A stretch of 64,000 nt of DNA, from the NCBI GenBank assembly GCA_900321425.1, contig ONWA01000010.1:48864-112863 (forward strand). Reading direction: 5' to 3'. Position numbers and translations under genes: made by a program. The stretch is from an uncultured Prevotellaceae bacterium (GTDB lineage: Bacteria; Bacteroidota; Bacteroidia; Bacteroidales; Bacteroidaceae). Below, piece by piece: positions 9,108 through 19,601 of this stretch (its first letter is position 1; every line of letters begins with the position of its first letter). The notes beneath the pieces are model-generated. The model did no database searches and was not told the origin of the DNA. It saw only the letters and a list, made by a program, of their open reading frames with translations.

Positions 9108-12100
9108 ATGAAAAAAAGAAATCTAAACGGACTATATCAGTCACAATATGAACATGACGCATGTGGTGTTGGCATGGTGGTCAACATTCACGGAGGCAAG
9201 AGCCACGAATTGGTGGATCAGGCGTTACGTGTATTGGAGAATATGGAGCACCGAGGTGCTGAGACACGTGACAAGACTGGCGATGGTGCCGGTATCATGT
9301 TGCAGATTCCCCATGAGTTTATCTTGTTGCAGGGCATCCCTGTGCCTGAGAAAGGGAAGTATGGTACGGGTCTTGTGTTCCTGCCAAAGGAAGAGAAGGC
9401 TCAACAGCAGATCCTGAGTGTGATGATCGAGGAGATTGAGCGCGAGGGACTGACGCTGATGCACCTGCGCACGGTGCCTACGAACCCCGAGGTGTTGGGT
9501 GTGGCAGCCCGCGAGGTGGAACCCGACATCAAGCAGATTTTTGTAACGGGCGTGACCGAAGAGAACGTTCCCGTGTTTGACCGTATATTATATAAGGTGC
9601 GCAAGCGTATCGAAAACCGTATCGATGACGAGGACTTCTACCTGTGCTCGTTGTCGAACAAGAATATCATCTATAAGGGTATGCTGACCAGCGGACAGCT
9701 GCGACGTTACTTCCCCGACCTCTCGAACGATTATTTTACCAGCGGACTGGCATTGGTTCACTCGCGTTTTTCAACGAATACATTCCCCAAGTGGAAACTG
9801 GCCCAGCCTTTCCGCTTGCTGGCACACAACGGTGAGATCAATACCATTCGTGGCAACCGCGGTTGGATGAAGGCCCGCGAGAGCGTGCTCTCAAGCGAGG
9901 CACTGGGTGACATCAAAGACCTGCGCCCCATCGTACAGGAGGGGATGAGCGACTCCGCCTCGCTCGACAACGTGTTCGAGTTCTTGATGATGAGCGGACT
10001 GTCGTTGCCGCAGGCGATGGCGATCCTCGTGCCCGAGAGCTTTAACGACAAGAACCCTATCAGCGAAGACCTGAAGGCCTTCTACGAGTATCACTCTATC
10101 CTGATGGAACCGTGGGACGGACCCGCTGCGCTGTTGTTCAGTGACGGACGCTATGCAGGCGGAATGCTGGATCGTAATGGTCTGCGCCCCAGTCGTTATA
10201 CCATCACCAAACAAGGTGTGATGGTGGTAGCCAGTGAGGTGGGAGTAATGGACTTTGAACCGGGCGATGTGGTGTCGAAAGGACGCCTGCAACCCGGAAA
10301 GATTCTGCTGATAGACACTCAGGAGGGTAAGATATACTACGATGGCGAAATCAAGGAGCAGTTGGCCAAGGCCCATCCTTATCGAGAGTGGCTCTCAGAG
10401 AACCGTGTACAGTTAGAGAAACTGAAGAGCGGTCGTAAGGTGGACAATAGCGTGAGTGACTTGCAACGTAAGTTGGTGATGTTTGGCTACGGACAGGAAG
10501 ATATCGACAAGACGATCATTCCGATGGCTACCGCCGGACAGGAGCCTGTGGCTGCCATGGGTAACGACACCCCGTTGGCGGTGATTAGCGATCGTCCACA
10601 GGTGTTCTTCAACTACTTCCGTCAGCAGTTTGCACAGGTGACCAACCCTGCTATCGACCCTATCCGTGAGGAGCTGGTGATGAGTCTGACGGAATATATC
10701 GGTGCCGTAGGAACGAACATCCTGACGCCCGATGCGTCAAACTGCAAGATGGTACGTCTGCCACAACCCGTATTGACCAACACACAACTCGATATACTGT
10801 GTAATATCCGTTATAAGGGATTTAACACCAGGAAGTTACCGATTCTCTTTGAGATGACACAGGGTGAGAGCGGACTTCGTCAGGCTCTCGAAGACCTTTG
10901 CAAGAAGGCTGAGGAGAGCGTTGATGAAGGTGTGAACTACATCATCCTGAGCGACCGCGATATCGATGAGCAGCATGCCGCCATCCCTTCGTTACTGGCT
11001 GTGAGTGCTGTTCACCACTACCTGATTAGCGTGGGTAAGCGTGTGCAGACAGCGCTGATCGTGGAGAGCGGTGAGATTCGTGAGACGATGCATGCCGCCC
11101 TGCTGTTGGGATATGGTGCATCAGCGTTATGTCCTTACATGGCATTCGCCATCCTCGATGACTTGGTGAAACAAGGTAAGATTCAGGAGGAGTATGCCAC
11201 GGCAGAAGTCCATTATATCAAAGCGGTGGATAAGGGTCTGAAGAAGATCATGTCGAAGATGGGTATCTCGACTATCCGCTCGTATCGTGGTGCGAAGATT
11301 TTCGAGAGCATTGGCTTGAGTGAGGAATTGCTGAAACGTTACTTTGGTACAGAGGTAAGCACCATCGGCGGTATCGGTCTGAAGGAAATTGCGAGGGATG
11401 CCATTCATTTGCACGAACAAGGAATGGCGGTAGCAAACTCTACACTCTACACGCTAAACTCTCCACTAAAAAATCAGGGTCAGTTCTCATGGCGCAAGGA
11501 TGGTATCAAGCATGCTTGGAATCCTGAGACGATTGCCCAGTTGCAACTGGCTACCCGTCAGGGCAACTACGATAAGTTCAAGGCATGGGCCAAGATTGTC
11601 GATGAGAAGGAATCGCCTATCTTCATTCGCGACTTCTTTGGATTTAAGAAGGCTGCCAAGCCCACGCCTATCGATGAGGTGGAGTCCGTTGAGAGCATCG
11701 TGAGACACTTTGTGACAGGTGCCATGTCGTTTGGTGCTTTGAGCATCGAGGCCCACGAGGCTCTGGCACTGGCCATGAATAAACTGGGTGTGCGCTCGAA
11801 TACTGGTGAGGGTGGTGAGGACAACGCTCGCTATCACTCGGAGGTGGACGGTGTTTCACTCTCCAGTAAGACCAAACAGATTGCATCAGGTCGCTTCGGT
11901 GTTACTGCCGAATACCTGGTGAATGCTGAAGAGATACAGATCAAGGTGGCACAGGGTGCCAAGCCTGGTGAGGGCGGACAGTTGCCTGGCTTCAAGGTGA
12001 ACGACATCATTGCCAAGACGCGTAATGCCATCCCCGGCATCTCGCTCATATCGCCGCCTCCTCATCACGACATCTATAGTATTGAAGACCTGGCACAGCT

Positions 12101-13616
12101 GATCTTCGACCTGAAGAACATCAACCCGACGGCTGCCGTGAGTGTGAAACTCGTGGCTGAGAGTGGGGTGGGCACCATCGCTGCCGGTGTGGCTAAGGCC
12201 AAGGCCGACCTGATTGTGATCAGTGGTGCCGAGGGTGGTACAGGTGCCAGCCCTGCTTCAAGCATGCGTTTTGCGGGTATCTCGCCCGAGATTGGACTGG
12301 CGGAGACTCAGCAGACACTGGTCATCAATGGCCTGCGCAATCAGGTGCGCCTGCAGACCGACGGTCAGTTGAAGACTGCCAAAGATGTGATTGTGATGGC
12401 GATGCTGGGTGCCGACGAGTTCTCGTTTGGTACGCTGCCGCTCATCGTACTGGGTTGTGTGATGATGCGTAAATGCAATACGAATACCTGCCCCATGGGT
12501 GTGGCTACGCAGAACCCAGAGTTGCGCAAGCACTTCGAGGGTCGTGCGGAATATGTCGTGAACTACTTCACCTTCTTGGCTCAGCAGGTGCGTGAGTACC
12601 TCAGCGAGATCGGTGTGAAGAGTCTGAAGGAGATCATTGGTCATACGGAACTGATTGAGGTGAACACCGAGAACGCTACCGACAAACAGAAGTCTATCGA
12701 TTTCGCCCGCCTGCTGCATAAGCCTGAGACAGATCGGGCATTGTACTGGGATCGTGGTGCTTTTACCAAGGTCACTGGTGTGAAGGACGAGGAGATCATC
12801 CGTGCTGCTGAGAAGGCAATCAACAACGGTGAGGAGGTATCGCTCGACTACGCCATTAAGAATACCGACCGTGCGGTGGGTACGATGCTCTCAGGTGTGA
12901 TCGCCAAGAAATATGGTGAAGAGGGACTTCCCGACAGTACCATCAAGATCAAGTTCAAGGGCTCTGCCGGTCAGAGTTTCGGAGCCTTCGCCGTGAAGGG
13001 TGTTGACATCCGATTGGAGGGTGAGACCAACGACTATTTCGGCAAGGGACTCTCGGGTGGTCGCATATCGATACTCCCACCAGCCCGTCGCAGCGACGAT
13101 TTCAAGGCCGAAGAGAATATTATCGCTGGTAATACGGGCCTCTATGGTGCCACCAGTGGCGAGCTTTATATCAACGGAAAGGTGGGAGAGCGCTTCGGCG
13201 TGCGTAACTCAGGTGCGATTGCTGTCATCGAAGGAGCTGGCGACCATTGTTGCGAGTATATGACAGGCGGTCGTGTGGTGGTATTGGGAAAGACGGGACG
13301 TAACTTCGCCGCAGGTATGAGTGGCGGTGTGGCCTACGTCTACGATCCCGACCACACGTTCGACTATTTCTGTAATATGGATATGGTGGAACTCTCGTTG
13401 GTAGAGGACTCTGTATCGCGCAAGGAACTGCTTGAACTCATCCGTCAGCACTATCTGCATACAGGCTCTGCATTAGCTGGTCGTATGCTCGACGACTGGC
13501 ACCGCTATATCGAGGACTTCATCCAAGTTGTTCCTATTGAGTACAAACGTGTGCTCGAAGAAGAGAAGATGCGGAAGCTGAGAGAAAAGATCGAGAACGT
13601 CCAAAGAGACTATTAA
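9108..13616 (+). CDS. gltB: Glutamate synthase large subunit
   Basis: Large subunit of glutamate synthase (GOGAT), making two glutamates from glutamine and 2-oxoglutarate. 1502 aa, normal for the family. Seen in order: Ntn glutaminase with Cys19 in YEHDACGVGMVVNIHG; the central domain; the FMN-binding synthase domain with GAMSFGALSIEAHEALA and EGGTGASPASSMRFAG; the 3Fe-4S ligands in MMRKCNTNTCPMGVATQ; and the C-terminal beta-helix (GLSGGRISILPP, TGGRVVVLG). Residues about 777-790 (NSTLYTLNSPLKNQ) read as low-complexity repeat DNA inserted before GQFSWRKDGIKHAWN. It is followed by gltD across an octamer repeat. Confidence 0.97.
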   Translation: MKKRNLNGLYQSQYEHDACGVGMVVNIHGGKSHELVDQALRVLENMEHRGAETRDKTGDGAGIMLQIPHEFILLQGIPVPEKGKYGTGLVFLPKEEKAQQQILSVMIEEIEREGLTLMHLRTVPTNPEVLGVAAREVEPDIKQIFVTGVTEENVPVFDRILYKVRKRIENRIDDEDFYLCSLSNKNIIYKGMLTSGQLRRYFPDLSNDYFTSGLALVHSRFSTNTFPKWKLAQPFRLLAHNGEINTIRGNRGWMKARESVLSSEALGDIKDLRPIVQEGMSDSASLDNVFEFLMMSGLSLPQAMAILVPESFNDKNPISEDLKAFYEYHSILMEPWDGPAALLFSDGRYAGGMLDRNGLRPSRYTITKQGVMVVASEVGVMDFEPGDVVSKGRLQPGKILLIDTQEGKIYYDGEIKEQLAKAHPYREWLSENRVQLEKLKSGRKVDNSVSDLQRKLVMFGYGQEDIDKTIIPMATAGQEPVAAMGNDTPLAVISDRPQVFFNYFRQQFAQVTNPAIDPIREELVMSLTEYIGAVGTNILTPDASNCKMVRLPQPVLTNTQLDILCNIRYKGFNTRKLPILFEMTQGESGLRQALEDLCKKAEESVDEGVNYIILSDRDIDEQHAAIPSLLAVSAVHHYLISVGKRVQTALIVESGEIRETMHAALLLGYGASALCPYMAFAILDDLVKQGKIQEEYATAEVHYIKAVDKGLKKIMSKMGISTIRSYRGAKIFESIGLSEELLKRYFGTEVSTIGGIGLKEIARDAIHLHEQGMAVANSTLYTLNSPLKNQGQFSWRKDGIKHAWNPETIAQLQLATRQGNYDKFKAWAKIVDEKESPIFIRDFFGFKKAAKPTPIDEVESVESIVRHFVTGAMSFGALSIEAHEALALAMNKLGVRSNTGEGGEDNARYHSEVDGVSLSSKTKQIASGRFGVTAEYLVNAEEIQIKVAQGAKPGEGGQLPGFKVNDIIAKTRNAIPGISLISPPPHHDIYSIEDLAQLIFDLKNINPTAAVSVKLVAESGVGTIAAGVAKAKADLIVISGAEGGTGASPASSMRFAGISPEIGLAETQQTLVINGLRNQVRLQTDGQLKTAKDVIVMAMLGADEFSFGTLPLIVLGCVMMRKCNTNTCPMGVATQNPELRKHFEGRAEYVVNYFTFLAQQVREYLSEIGVKSLKEIIGHTELIEVNTENATDKQKSIDFARLLHKPETDRALYWDRGAFTKVTGVKDEEIIRAAEKAINNGEEVSLDYAIKNTDRAVGTMLSGVIAKKYGEEGLPDSTIKIKFKGSAGQSFGAFAVKGVDIRLEGETNDYFGKGLSGGRISILPPARRSDDFKAEENIIAGNTGLYGATSGELYINGKVGERFGVRNSGAIAVIEGAGDHCCEYMTGGRVVVLGKTGRNFAAGMSGGVAYVYDPDHTFDYFCNMDMVELSLVEDSVSRKELLELIRQHYLHTGSALAGRMLDDWHRYIEDFIQVVPIEYKRVLEEEKMRKLREKIENVQRDY

Positions 13617-13690
13617 AAATTGAAGAATTAAAGAATGGAAGAATAAAAGAGAATTTCAATTTTTCAATCTTTCAACTTTTAAATTTTAAA
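13617..13690. repeat. Inverted octamer repeat forming the gltD leader
   Basis: GAAGAATT-type units are followed by the opposite orientation (TTTCAATTTTTCAATC), ending in TTCAACTTTTAAATTTTAA just before the gltD start. The same 19 bp end occurs before the gene at 61592, so this looks like a composite repeated element that supplies a 5' leader. Confidence 0.75.
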
Positions 13691-13695
13691 TAACG

Positions 13696-14997
13696 ATGGG
13701 AAATCCAAAAGCATTTTTAGAGATACACCGCCAGGAGGCGGGATACCGTCCGATTCACGATAGAATCCACGACTTTGGCGAAGTGGAGCAGACGCTCAAC
13801 ACCCGCGAACGTAAGTTGCAGGCATCGCGCTGCATGGACTGTGGCGTACCCTTCTGTCACTGGGCCTGTCCGTTGGGCAACAAAGCCCCTGAGTGGAACG
13901 ACGCCTTATATAAGGGCGACTGGGAGCTGGCTTATAAGTTACTTAGCAGCACCAACCCCTTTCCTGAGTTCACCGGCCGTATCTGTCCGGCACTCTGCGA
14001 GAAGGCCTGTGTATTGAACCGTTTCAATCACGAGCCAACAACCAATCGTGAGGATGAGGCAGCCATCACCGAGATGGCTTTCCAAGAAGGATTTATCCTA
14101 CCGCGTACTGACATTCAGCGTAATGGTAAGAAGGTGGCAGTAATTGGTGCCGGTCCTGCTGGTCTGGCGGCAGCCAACGACCTGAACCTGATGGGTTATA
14201 CGGTAACCGTGTTTGAGAAGAACGAGGCTGCAGGTGGCTTGCTGCGCTACGGCATCCCCAACTTCAAACTCAACAAGGCCGTCATCGACCGTAGAGACTC
14301 TAGAGACTCTATCCTCTCTGCTTACGACGCCATCGTCATCGCTACAGGCACCCCCACCGCCCGCGACCTGACGATTCCTGGCCGTGAACTGAAGGGCGTA
14401 CACTTCGCCCTCGATCTGCTCTCACAGCAGAACCGCGTGCTGGCAGGCATGGAGTTCAGCAAGGATGAGCGTATCACTGCCAAGGACAAGGACGTGCTCG
14501 TGATTGGTGGTGGCGATACCGGTTCCGACTGCATCGGTACAGCCCACCGTCAGGGATGTAAGAGTGTCACGCAGATTGAGATCATGCCCCGTCCTGTGGA
14601 AGGTCCCGACGACCCGCAGAACCCCTGGCCCAACTGGCCGCGTACGCTCAAGACCACCTCGAGTCATGAGGAGGGTTGCACTCGTCGTTGGAACATCAAT
14701 ACCCTTGAGTTCTTGGGCAAGGACGGTAAACTGATAGGTGTGAAGGTGCAGGAGATAGACTGGAAGCCTAATCCCAACGGCGGTCGTCCTATCATGGTGG
14801 AGAAGGGCAAGCCCGAAATCATCAAGGCCGAGCTCTGTCTGCTGGCGATGGGATTCCTGAAGCCCGAGCATCCTGAGTATCCTAAGAACGTCTTTGTGTG
14901 CGGCGATAGTGCCAACGGTGCTTCGCTCGTTGTCCGTGCCCTGGCTAGTGGTCGACAGACCGCCCAGAAGGTTAATGCATATCTCTCACCTCTATGA
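13696..14997 (+). CDS. gltD: Glutamate synthase small subunit, with an internal shortening
   Basis: FAD and Fe-S subunit that feeds electrons from NAD(P)H to GltB. Seen: N-terminal cysteine clusters ([17 protein letters not shown] and [14 protein letters not shown]), the FAD Rossmann motif [15 protein letters not shown], and the NAD(P) motif [13 protein letters not shown]. It is 433 aa, shorter than the roughly 450-470 aa expected. Between NKAVIDRR and [10 protein letters not shown] family members carry about 30 residues; here there are about 10 (DSRDSILS), read from a direct repeat AGAGACTCT AGAGACTCT at 14292-14312. The reading frame is intact. It overlaps dapF by ATGA. Identity is certain; full activity is not. 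Confidence 0.93.
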   Translation: MGNPKAFLEIHRQEAGYRPIHDRIHDFGEVEQTLNTRERKLQASRCMDCGVPFCHWACPLGNKAPEWNDALYKGDWELAYKLLSSTNPFPEFTGRICPALCEKACVLNRFNHEPTTNREDEAAITEMAFQEGFILPRTDIQRNGKKVAVIGAGPAGLAAANDLNLMGYTVTVFEKNEAAGGLLRYGIPNFKLNKAVIDRRDSRDSILSAYDAIVIATGTPTARDLTIPGRELKGVHFALDLLSQQNRVLAGMEFSKDERITAKDKDVLVIGGGDTGSDCIGTAHRQGCKSVTQIEIMPRPVEGPDDPQNPWPNWPRTLKTTSSHEEGCTRRWNINTLEFLGKDGKLIGVKVQEIDWKPNPNGGRPIMVEKGKPEIIKAELCLLAMGFLKPEHPEYPKNVFVCGDSANGASLVVRALASGRQTAQKVNAYLSPL

Positions 14998-15848
14998 AAC
15001 AAATTCCATTCACTAAGATGCACGGCTGTGGCAACGACTATATCTACGTCAATGCCATGCAGCATGCGATAGCAGACCCTTCTGTTGCTGCCATCGCATG
15101 GAGTGACCGTCATAAGGGCATTGGCAGTGACGGTCTTGTGCTGATTGACAAGAGTCCTATTCCCGAGGCCGACTATTCCATGCGTATCTTCAATGCTGAC
15201 GGCTCTGAGGCTATGATGTGTGGCAATGCGTCAAGGTGTATCGGGAAATACCTCTATGAAAAGGCCATCACGGGTAAGACGGAGATTCGTCTGCTGACCC
15301 TCTCAGGCATCAAGGTCCTACAGTTGCACGTGACAGCCGGCAAGGTCGAGTCTGTCACCGTTGATATGGGTGAGCCTGTGCTGGAGGATCGCTCATTGTT
15401 TATGGCATCACGGCAAGTGGGCGAGGGGACGTTCGTTTCGATGGGCAATCCCCACTACGTCATCTTCACGGACGATGTTGACCAGGTGGGCACGACAGGT
15501 CCGGTGTTGGAATGTCATCCCGCTTTCCCGCAGCGCTGCAATATCGAGTTTGCCCAGGTGGTGACCGTCGGTGGCCAAAACGCAGACCCCGCCACCATCC
15601 GCACCCGTGTCTGGGAACGTGGTAGTGGCATTACGATGGCTTGCGGTACGGGAGCCTGTGCCACTGCAGTCGCAGCAACATTGACAGGCAGGGCAGGACG
15701 TCAATCGCAAATCGTGATGGATGGCGGAACACTCTATATAGAATGGAAAGAGTCAGATAATCACGTCTACATGACCGGCCCTGCTGAGTTTGTATTCGAT
15801 GGCGAGATTCCTCTTCCGCTAACTTCTTCAACTTCTTTAACTTCTTAA
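14994..15848 (+). CDS. dapF: Diaminopimelate epimerase
   Basis: Interconverts LL- and meso-diaminopimelate for lysine and peptidoglycan synthesis. 284 aa. The two catalytic cysteines are visible: Cys76 in [11 protein letters not shown] and Cys217 in [12 protein letters not shown]; the N-terminal [12 protein letters not shown] motif is also typical. The start overlaps the gltD stop (ATGA), so translation is coupled. The last residues ([10 protein letters not shown]) are encoded by the beginning of an AACTTCTT repeat array. It is followed by dapL, which makes the LL-diaminopimelate that DapF uses. Confidence 0.95.
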   Translation: MKQIPFTKMHGCGNDYIYVNAMQHAIADPSVAAIAWSDRHKGIGSDGLVLIDKSPIPEADYSMRIFNADGSEAMMCGNASRCIGKYLYEKAITGKTEIRLLTLSGIKVLQLHVTAGKVESVTVDMGEPVLEDRSLFMASRQVGEGTFVSMGNPHYVIFTDDVDQVGTTGPVLECHPAFPQRCNIEFAQVVTVGGQNADPATIRTRVWERGSGITMACGTGACATAVAATLTGRAGRQSQIVMDGGTLYIEWKESDNHVYMTGPAEFVFDGEIPLPLTSSTSLTS

Positions 15849-15937
15849 CTTCTTCTAACTTCTTAACTTCTTAACTTCTTAACTTCTTAACTTCTTAACT
15901 TCTTTAACTTCTTAACTTCTCAAACTTCTTTAACTCC
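15824..15937. repeat. AACTTCTT octamer array
   Basis: About 110 bp of an 8 bp unit (TTAACTTC, with some 9-10 bp variants), starting within the 3' end of dapF and ending 8 bp before dapL. The sequence differs from the TTCAATTC family but the period is the same. Confidence 0.88.
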
Positions 15938-15944
15938 CTCAAAT

Positions 15945-17183
15945 ATGGCATTAGTAAACATCCATTTTCTGAATCTGCAAAACAACTATTTGTTTGCCGA
16001 CATTGCCAAGAAGGTCAATGCCTTCAAGGTGATGCATCCCAAGGCCGATGTCATCTCACTCGGTATCGGTGATGTCACCCAGCCACTCTGTCCCGCTGTC
16101 ATCGAGGCCATGCACAAAGCCGTCGATGAGATGTCGACCACAGCAGGTTTTCGTGGCTACGGTCCTGAGCAAGGCTATGAATTCTTGCGCGAAGCGATTC
16201 TGAAGAACGACTTCGCCCCACGTGGTGTCCGTCTGAGTATCGACGAAGTGTTTATCAATGATGGTGCCAAAAGTGACACGGGCAACTTCCAGGAGCTGCT
16301 GCACTGGGATAACTTCATCGGGGTGACCGATCCCATCTATCCTGTCTACATTGACTCGAATGTGATGATAGGTCGCTGCGGCACCTACCGCGACGGTCGT
16401 TGGACCAATGTGCGTTATATGCCCACCACGGCGGAGAATGGCTTTATCCCCGAGTTGCCCAAGGGACGTCCTGTTGATGTCATTTACCTCTGTTACCCCA
16501 ACAACCCGACGGGTACGGTCATCACCAAACAGGAATTGCGCAAATGGGTTCATTATGCTTTGAAGAACGATGCCCTTATCCTCTTTGATGCAGCCTATCA
16601 GGCTTATATCCAAGATCCCGATATTCCCCATAGTATCTACGAGATTCGCGGTGCTCGCAAATGTGCCGTCGAGTTCCGCTCGTTCTCCAAGACAGCCGGC
16701 TTTACGGGTGTGCGTTGCGGCTATACCATCGTTCCTAAGGAGGTCAGCGTGGCCACCTTCGAGGGCGAGCGCATCCCTCTTAACCAGTTGTGGCTGCGTC
16801 GTCAGTGTACGAAGTTTAATGGTTGTAGCTATATCTCGCAGCGGGCAGCTGCGGCTATCTACTCACCTGAGGGCAAACAGCAGGTGCAGCAGACGATTGA
16901 TTACTATATGCAGAATGCCGCCCATATGTTGACTGTCCTGCGTAGTCTGGGATTCGAGTGCTATGGTGGCGAAAATGCCCCCTATATATGGATGCGCACC
17001 CCCGACGGTACCACCTCCTGGCAGTTCTTTGAGCAACTGCTTTATGGGGCCAATGTCGTCTGTACACCGGGTGTAGGTTTCGGTCCCAGCGGCGAGGGAT
17101 ACGTCAGGTTCACTGCCTTTGGAAGTCGTGAAAAGACGGAAGAGGCACTCATGCGAATAGAAAGATGGAAAAACCAACATTAA
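15945..17183 (+). CDS. dapL: LL-diaminopimelate aminotransferase
   Basis: PLP-dependent enzyme making LL-diaminopimelate directly from tetrahydrodipicolinate, so bypassing the succinylase or acetylase steps. 412 aa, as expected for DapL. It begins [20 protein letters not shown]. Seen: [11 protein letters not shown], the fold-type I motif [11 protein letters not shown], the PLP lysine in [17 protein letters not shown], and [19 protein letters not shown] near the end. It directly follows dapF, its pathway partner, and precedes glnN by 22 bp. Confidence 0.95.
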   Translation: MALVNIHFLNLQNNYLFADIAKKVNAFKVMHPKADVISLGIGDVTQPLCPAVIEAMHKAVDEMSTTAGFRGYGPEQGYEFLREAILKNDFAPRGVRLSIDEVFINDGAKSDTGNFQELLHWDNFIGVTDPIYPVYIDSNVMIGRCGTYRDGRWTNVRYMPTTAENGFIPELPKGRPVDVIYLCYPNNPTGTVITKQELRKWVHYALKNDALILFDAAYQAYIQDPDIPHSIYEIRGARKCAVEFRSFSKTAGFTGVRCGYTIVPKEVSVATFEGERIPLNQLWLRRQCTKFNGCSYISQRAAAAIYSPEGKQQVQQTIDYYMQNAAHMLTVLRSLGFECYGGENAPYIWMRTPDGTTSWQFFEQLLYGANVVCTPGVGFGPSGEGYVRFTAFGSREKTEEALMRIERWKNQH

Positions 17184-17205
17184 CAAACACATAATCAACA
17201 ACGTT

Positions 17206-19422
17206 ATGGAAACATTAAGATTTCAAGTTGTCGGTGAGGCATTTAAGAAAAAGCCGCTCGACGTAAAAACACCCAGTAAGCGACCCGCACAGTATTTTGG
17301 TTGCAAGGTCTTCAATCGTGAGAAGATGTATAAGTACCTGCCTAAGGATGTGTATGAGAAGATGGTCGATGTGATGGACAGCGGAGCACGGCTTGACCGT
17401 GAGGTGGCCGATGCCGTGGCCGCAGGTATGAAGCAGTGGGCTGTGGAGAACGGTGTGACCCACTATACACACTGGTTCCAGCCGCTGACCGAAGGTACAG
17501 CCGAGAAGCACGACTCGTTCATCGAGCACGACGGCAAGGGAGGTATGGTCGAGGAGTTTACGGGTAAGTTGCTCGTACAGCAGGAGCCCGATGCCTCGTC
17601 GTTCCCCAGCGGTGGTATCCGTTCCACTTTCGAAGCTCGCGGTTACTCGGCATGGGATCCTACCAGTCCGGTGTTTATCATTGACGATACCTTGTGTATT
17701 CCCACTGTGTTCATCTCTTATACGGGAGAGGCACTTGACTATAAGGCTCCGCTTTTGAAGGCTCTGCATGCTGTCAATGTAGCGGCTGTGGATGTGTGCC
17801 ATTATTTTGATCCCAGTGTGAAGAAAGTAACCAGTAATCTCGGTTGGGAGCAAGAGTATTTCCTTGTCGACGAGGGTCTTTACTCAGCCCGTCCCGACCT
17901 GTTACTGACCGGTCGTACGCTGATGGGTCACGACTCAGCGAAAAATCAGCAGATGGACGACCACTATTTCGGTGCCATTCCCGAGCGTGTTGCAGCCTTT
18001 ATGCGTGAACTGGAAATCGTGGCTCTCGAACTGGGCATCCCCTGTAAGACACGTCATAACGAGGTGGCTCCTAACCAGTTCGAATTAGCGCCCATCTTCG
18101 AAGATACGAATCTGGCCGTCGACCACAATATGCTGCTGATGTCAGTGATGAAGCGTGTGGCTCGCAAGCACGGATTCCGTGTGCTGCTTCATGAGAAACC
18201 ATTCGATGGCATCAATGGTAGTGGTAAGCACAATAACTGGTCGCTCTCCACTGACAATGGTGTGTTATTGCACGCACCCGGCAAGACCCCCGAGGCCAAC
18301 CTGCGCTTTGCAACCTTTATTGTTGAGACCCTGATGGGTGTGTATCGCCACAATGGACTGTTGAAGGCCAGCATCATGAGTGCCACCAACGCCCATCGTC
18401 TGGGTGCCAACGAAGCCCCGCCGGCCATTGTCTCGTCGTTCTTGGGCAAGCAGGTAAGCGAACTGCTCGACCATATCGAGAAGGCCGATGTAGATGATAT
18501 TTTGGCTATAGCAGGCAAACAGGGATTGAAGATGGACATCCCTGAGATTCCTGAACTGCTTATCGACAATACCGATCGCAACCGCACGTCGCCCTTTGCC
18601 TTCACTGGCAACCGTTTTGAGTTCCGTGCCGTAGGCTCTGAGGCCAACTGCGCATCGGCCATGATTGCGCTGAACAGTGCTGTCGCTGAGGCGCTCGTCG
18701 ATTTCAAGAAGCGTGTGGATGCCCGCATTCCTGAACTCACTGAGAAACTGAAAGGCACAGGTCACAGCGCAACCTTCCACGCCATTATCGATGTGCTGCG
18801 TGAGGATATCAAAACCTGTAAGCCCATCCGTTTTGATGGCAACGGCTATAGCGACGAGTGGGTGGAGGAAGCCCAGAAACGCGGTCTGGACGTGGAGAAG
18901 AGTTGTCCGAAGATCTTTGAGCGCTACCTTGATGAATCCAGTATCCGGATGTTCGAGAGTCTGGGTGTGATGACTCGGAAGGAACTGGAGGCCCGCAACG
19001 AGGTGAAGTGGGAGACCTATACCAAGAAAATTCAGATTGAAGCCCGTGTGTTGGGCGACCTGTCCATGAATCATATCATCCCTGTTGCTACACGCTATCA
19101 GACCCAGTTGTTGCAGAATATCAGCAACATGGCGGTTGTCTTTCCCCTCGAAACAGCGGATAAGCTTTCAGTCCGCAATAAGAAAATTATCCAGGAGATC
19201 GCCGAGCGCACCAGTGCTATTGAAAAGGGGGTAGAAGAACTTGTTGAGGCTCGGAAGGAAGCCAACAAGATTGCTGACGAACACCAGAAGGCCATTGCTT
19301 ACCACGATACGGTAGAACCCAAGTTCGACACCATTCGCTACGAGATAGATAAACTGGAACTGATTGTTGACGATGGCTTATGGCCGTTGCCCAAATATCG
19401 GGAGTTGCTATTCATCCGATAG
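17206..19422 (+). CDS. glnN: Glutamine synthetase, type III
   Basis: ATP-dependent condensation of ammonia and glutamate. At 738 aa it is much larger than GSI or GSII, which is diagnostic for GSIII. Seen: TEGTAEKHDSF, the GSIII motifs FPSGGIRSTFEARGY and NEVAPNQFELAPIFED, and the glutamate/ATP-site segment NGSGKHNNWSLSTD; the C-terminal region is helical and charged. It sits with amt, glnK and gltBD, completing an ammonia assimilation cluster. A strong terminator follows. Confidence 0.96.
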   Translation: METLRFQVVGEAFKKKPLDVKTPSKRPAQYFGCKVFNREKMYKYLPKDVYEKMVDVMDSGARLDREVADAVAAGMKQWAVENGVTHYTHWFQPLTEGTAEKHDSFIEHDGKGGMVEEFTGKLLVQQEPDASSFPSGGIRSTFEARGYSAWDPTSPVFIIDDTLCIPTVFISYTGEALDYKAPLLKALHAVNVAAVDVCHYFDPSVKKVTSNLGWEQEYFLVDEGLYSARPDLLLTGRTLMGHDSAKNQQMDDHYFGAIPERVAAFMRELEIVALELGIPCKTRHNEVAPNQFELAPIFEDTNLAVDHNMLLMSVMKRVARKHGFRVLLHEKPFDGINGSGKHNNWSLSTDNGVLLHAPGKTPEANLRFATFIVETLMGVYRHNGLLKASIMSATNAHRLGANEAPPAIVSSFLGKQVSELLDHIEKADVDDILAIAGKQGLKMDIPEIPELLIDNTDRNRTSPFAFTGNRFEFRAVGSEANCASAMIALNSAVAEALVDFKKRVDARIPELTEKLKGTGHSATFHAIIDVLREDIKTCKPIRFDGNGYSDEWVEEAQKRGLDVEKSCPKIFERYLDESSIRMFESLGVMTRKELEARNEVKWETYTKKIQIEARVLGDLSMNHIIPVATRYQTQLLQNISNMAVVFPLETADKLSVRNKKIIQEIAERTSAIEKGVEELVEARKEANKIADEHQKAIAYHDTVEPKFDTIRYEIDKLELIVDDGLWPLPKYRELLFIR

Positions 19423-19443
19423 TCTATCGATTGTAGGATAACG

Positions 19444-19494
19444 ATCTCCTGACTCTGGTTGAGCATTTTCTTAACCTTGGTCAGGAGATTTTTC
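19444..19494 (+). terminator. Rho-independent terminator after glnN
   Basis: A perfect 10 bp stem ATCTCCTGAC (19444-19453) / GTCAGGAGAT (19480-19489), with further pairing inside the loop, is followed by a run of T. Confidence 0.9.
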
Positions 19495-19546
19495 AATCTC
19501 TGTCATAGGGTAAAAGAAGGACAAAGCTAAGAAAACGGCATTTTCT

Positions 19547-19578
19547 TTTGGTTTTTTGCCCGTTTTGCACTACCTTTG
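19547..19578 (+). promoter_or_regulatory. Promoter of ffh
   Basis: TTTG (19547-19550), a 20 bp spacer, then TACCTTTG (19571-19578). It lies 23 bp upstream of the ffh ATG. Confidence 0.8.
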
Positions 19579-19601
19579 CACCTTCAAAAATAAAGAAATC
19601 T

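Noticed and set aside
15842-15937. AACTTCTT array as a regulatory leader of dapL
   Set aside because: Simple 8-mer repetition with no sign of a specific structure or promoter; it is treated as a repeat only.
9108-19422. Large overlapping ORFs on the opposite strand of gltB, gltD, glnN and ffh
   Set aside because: They mirror GC-rich codon-biased genes and show no family motifs, while the sense frames are clear enzymes.
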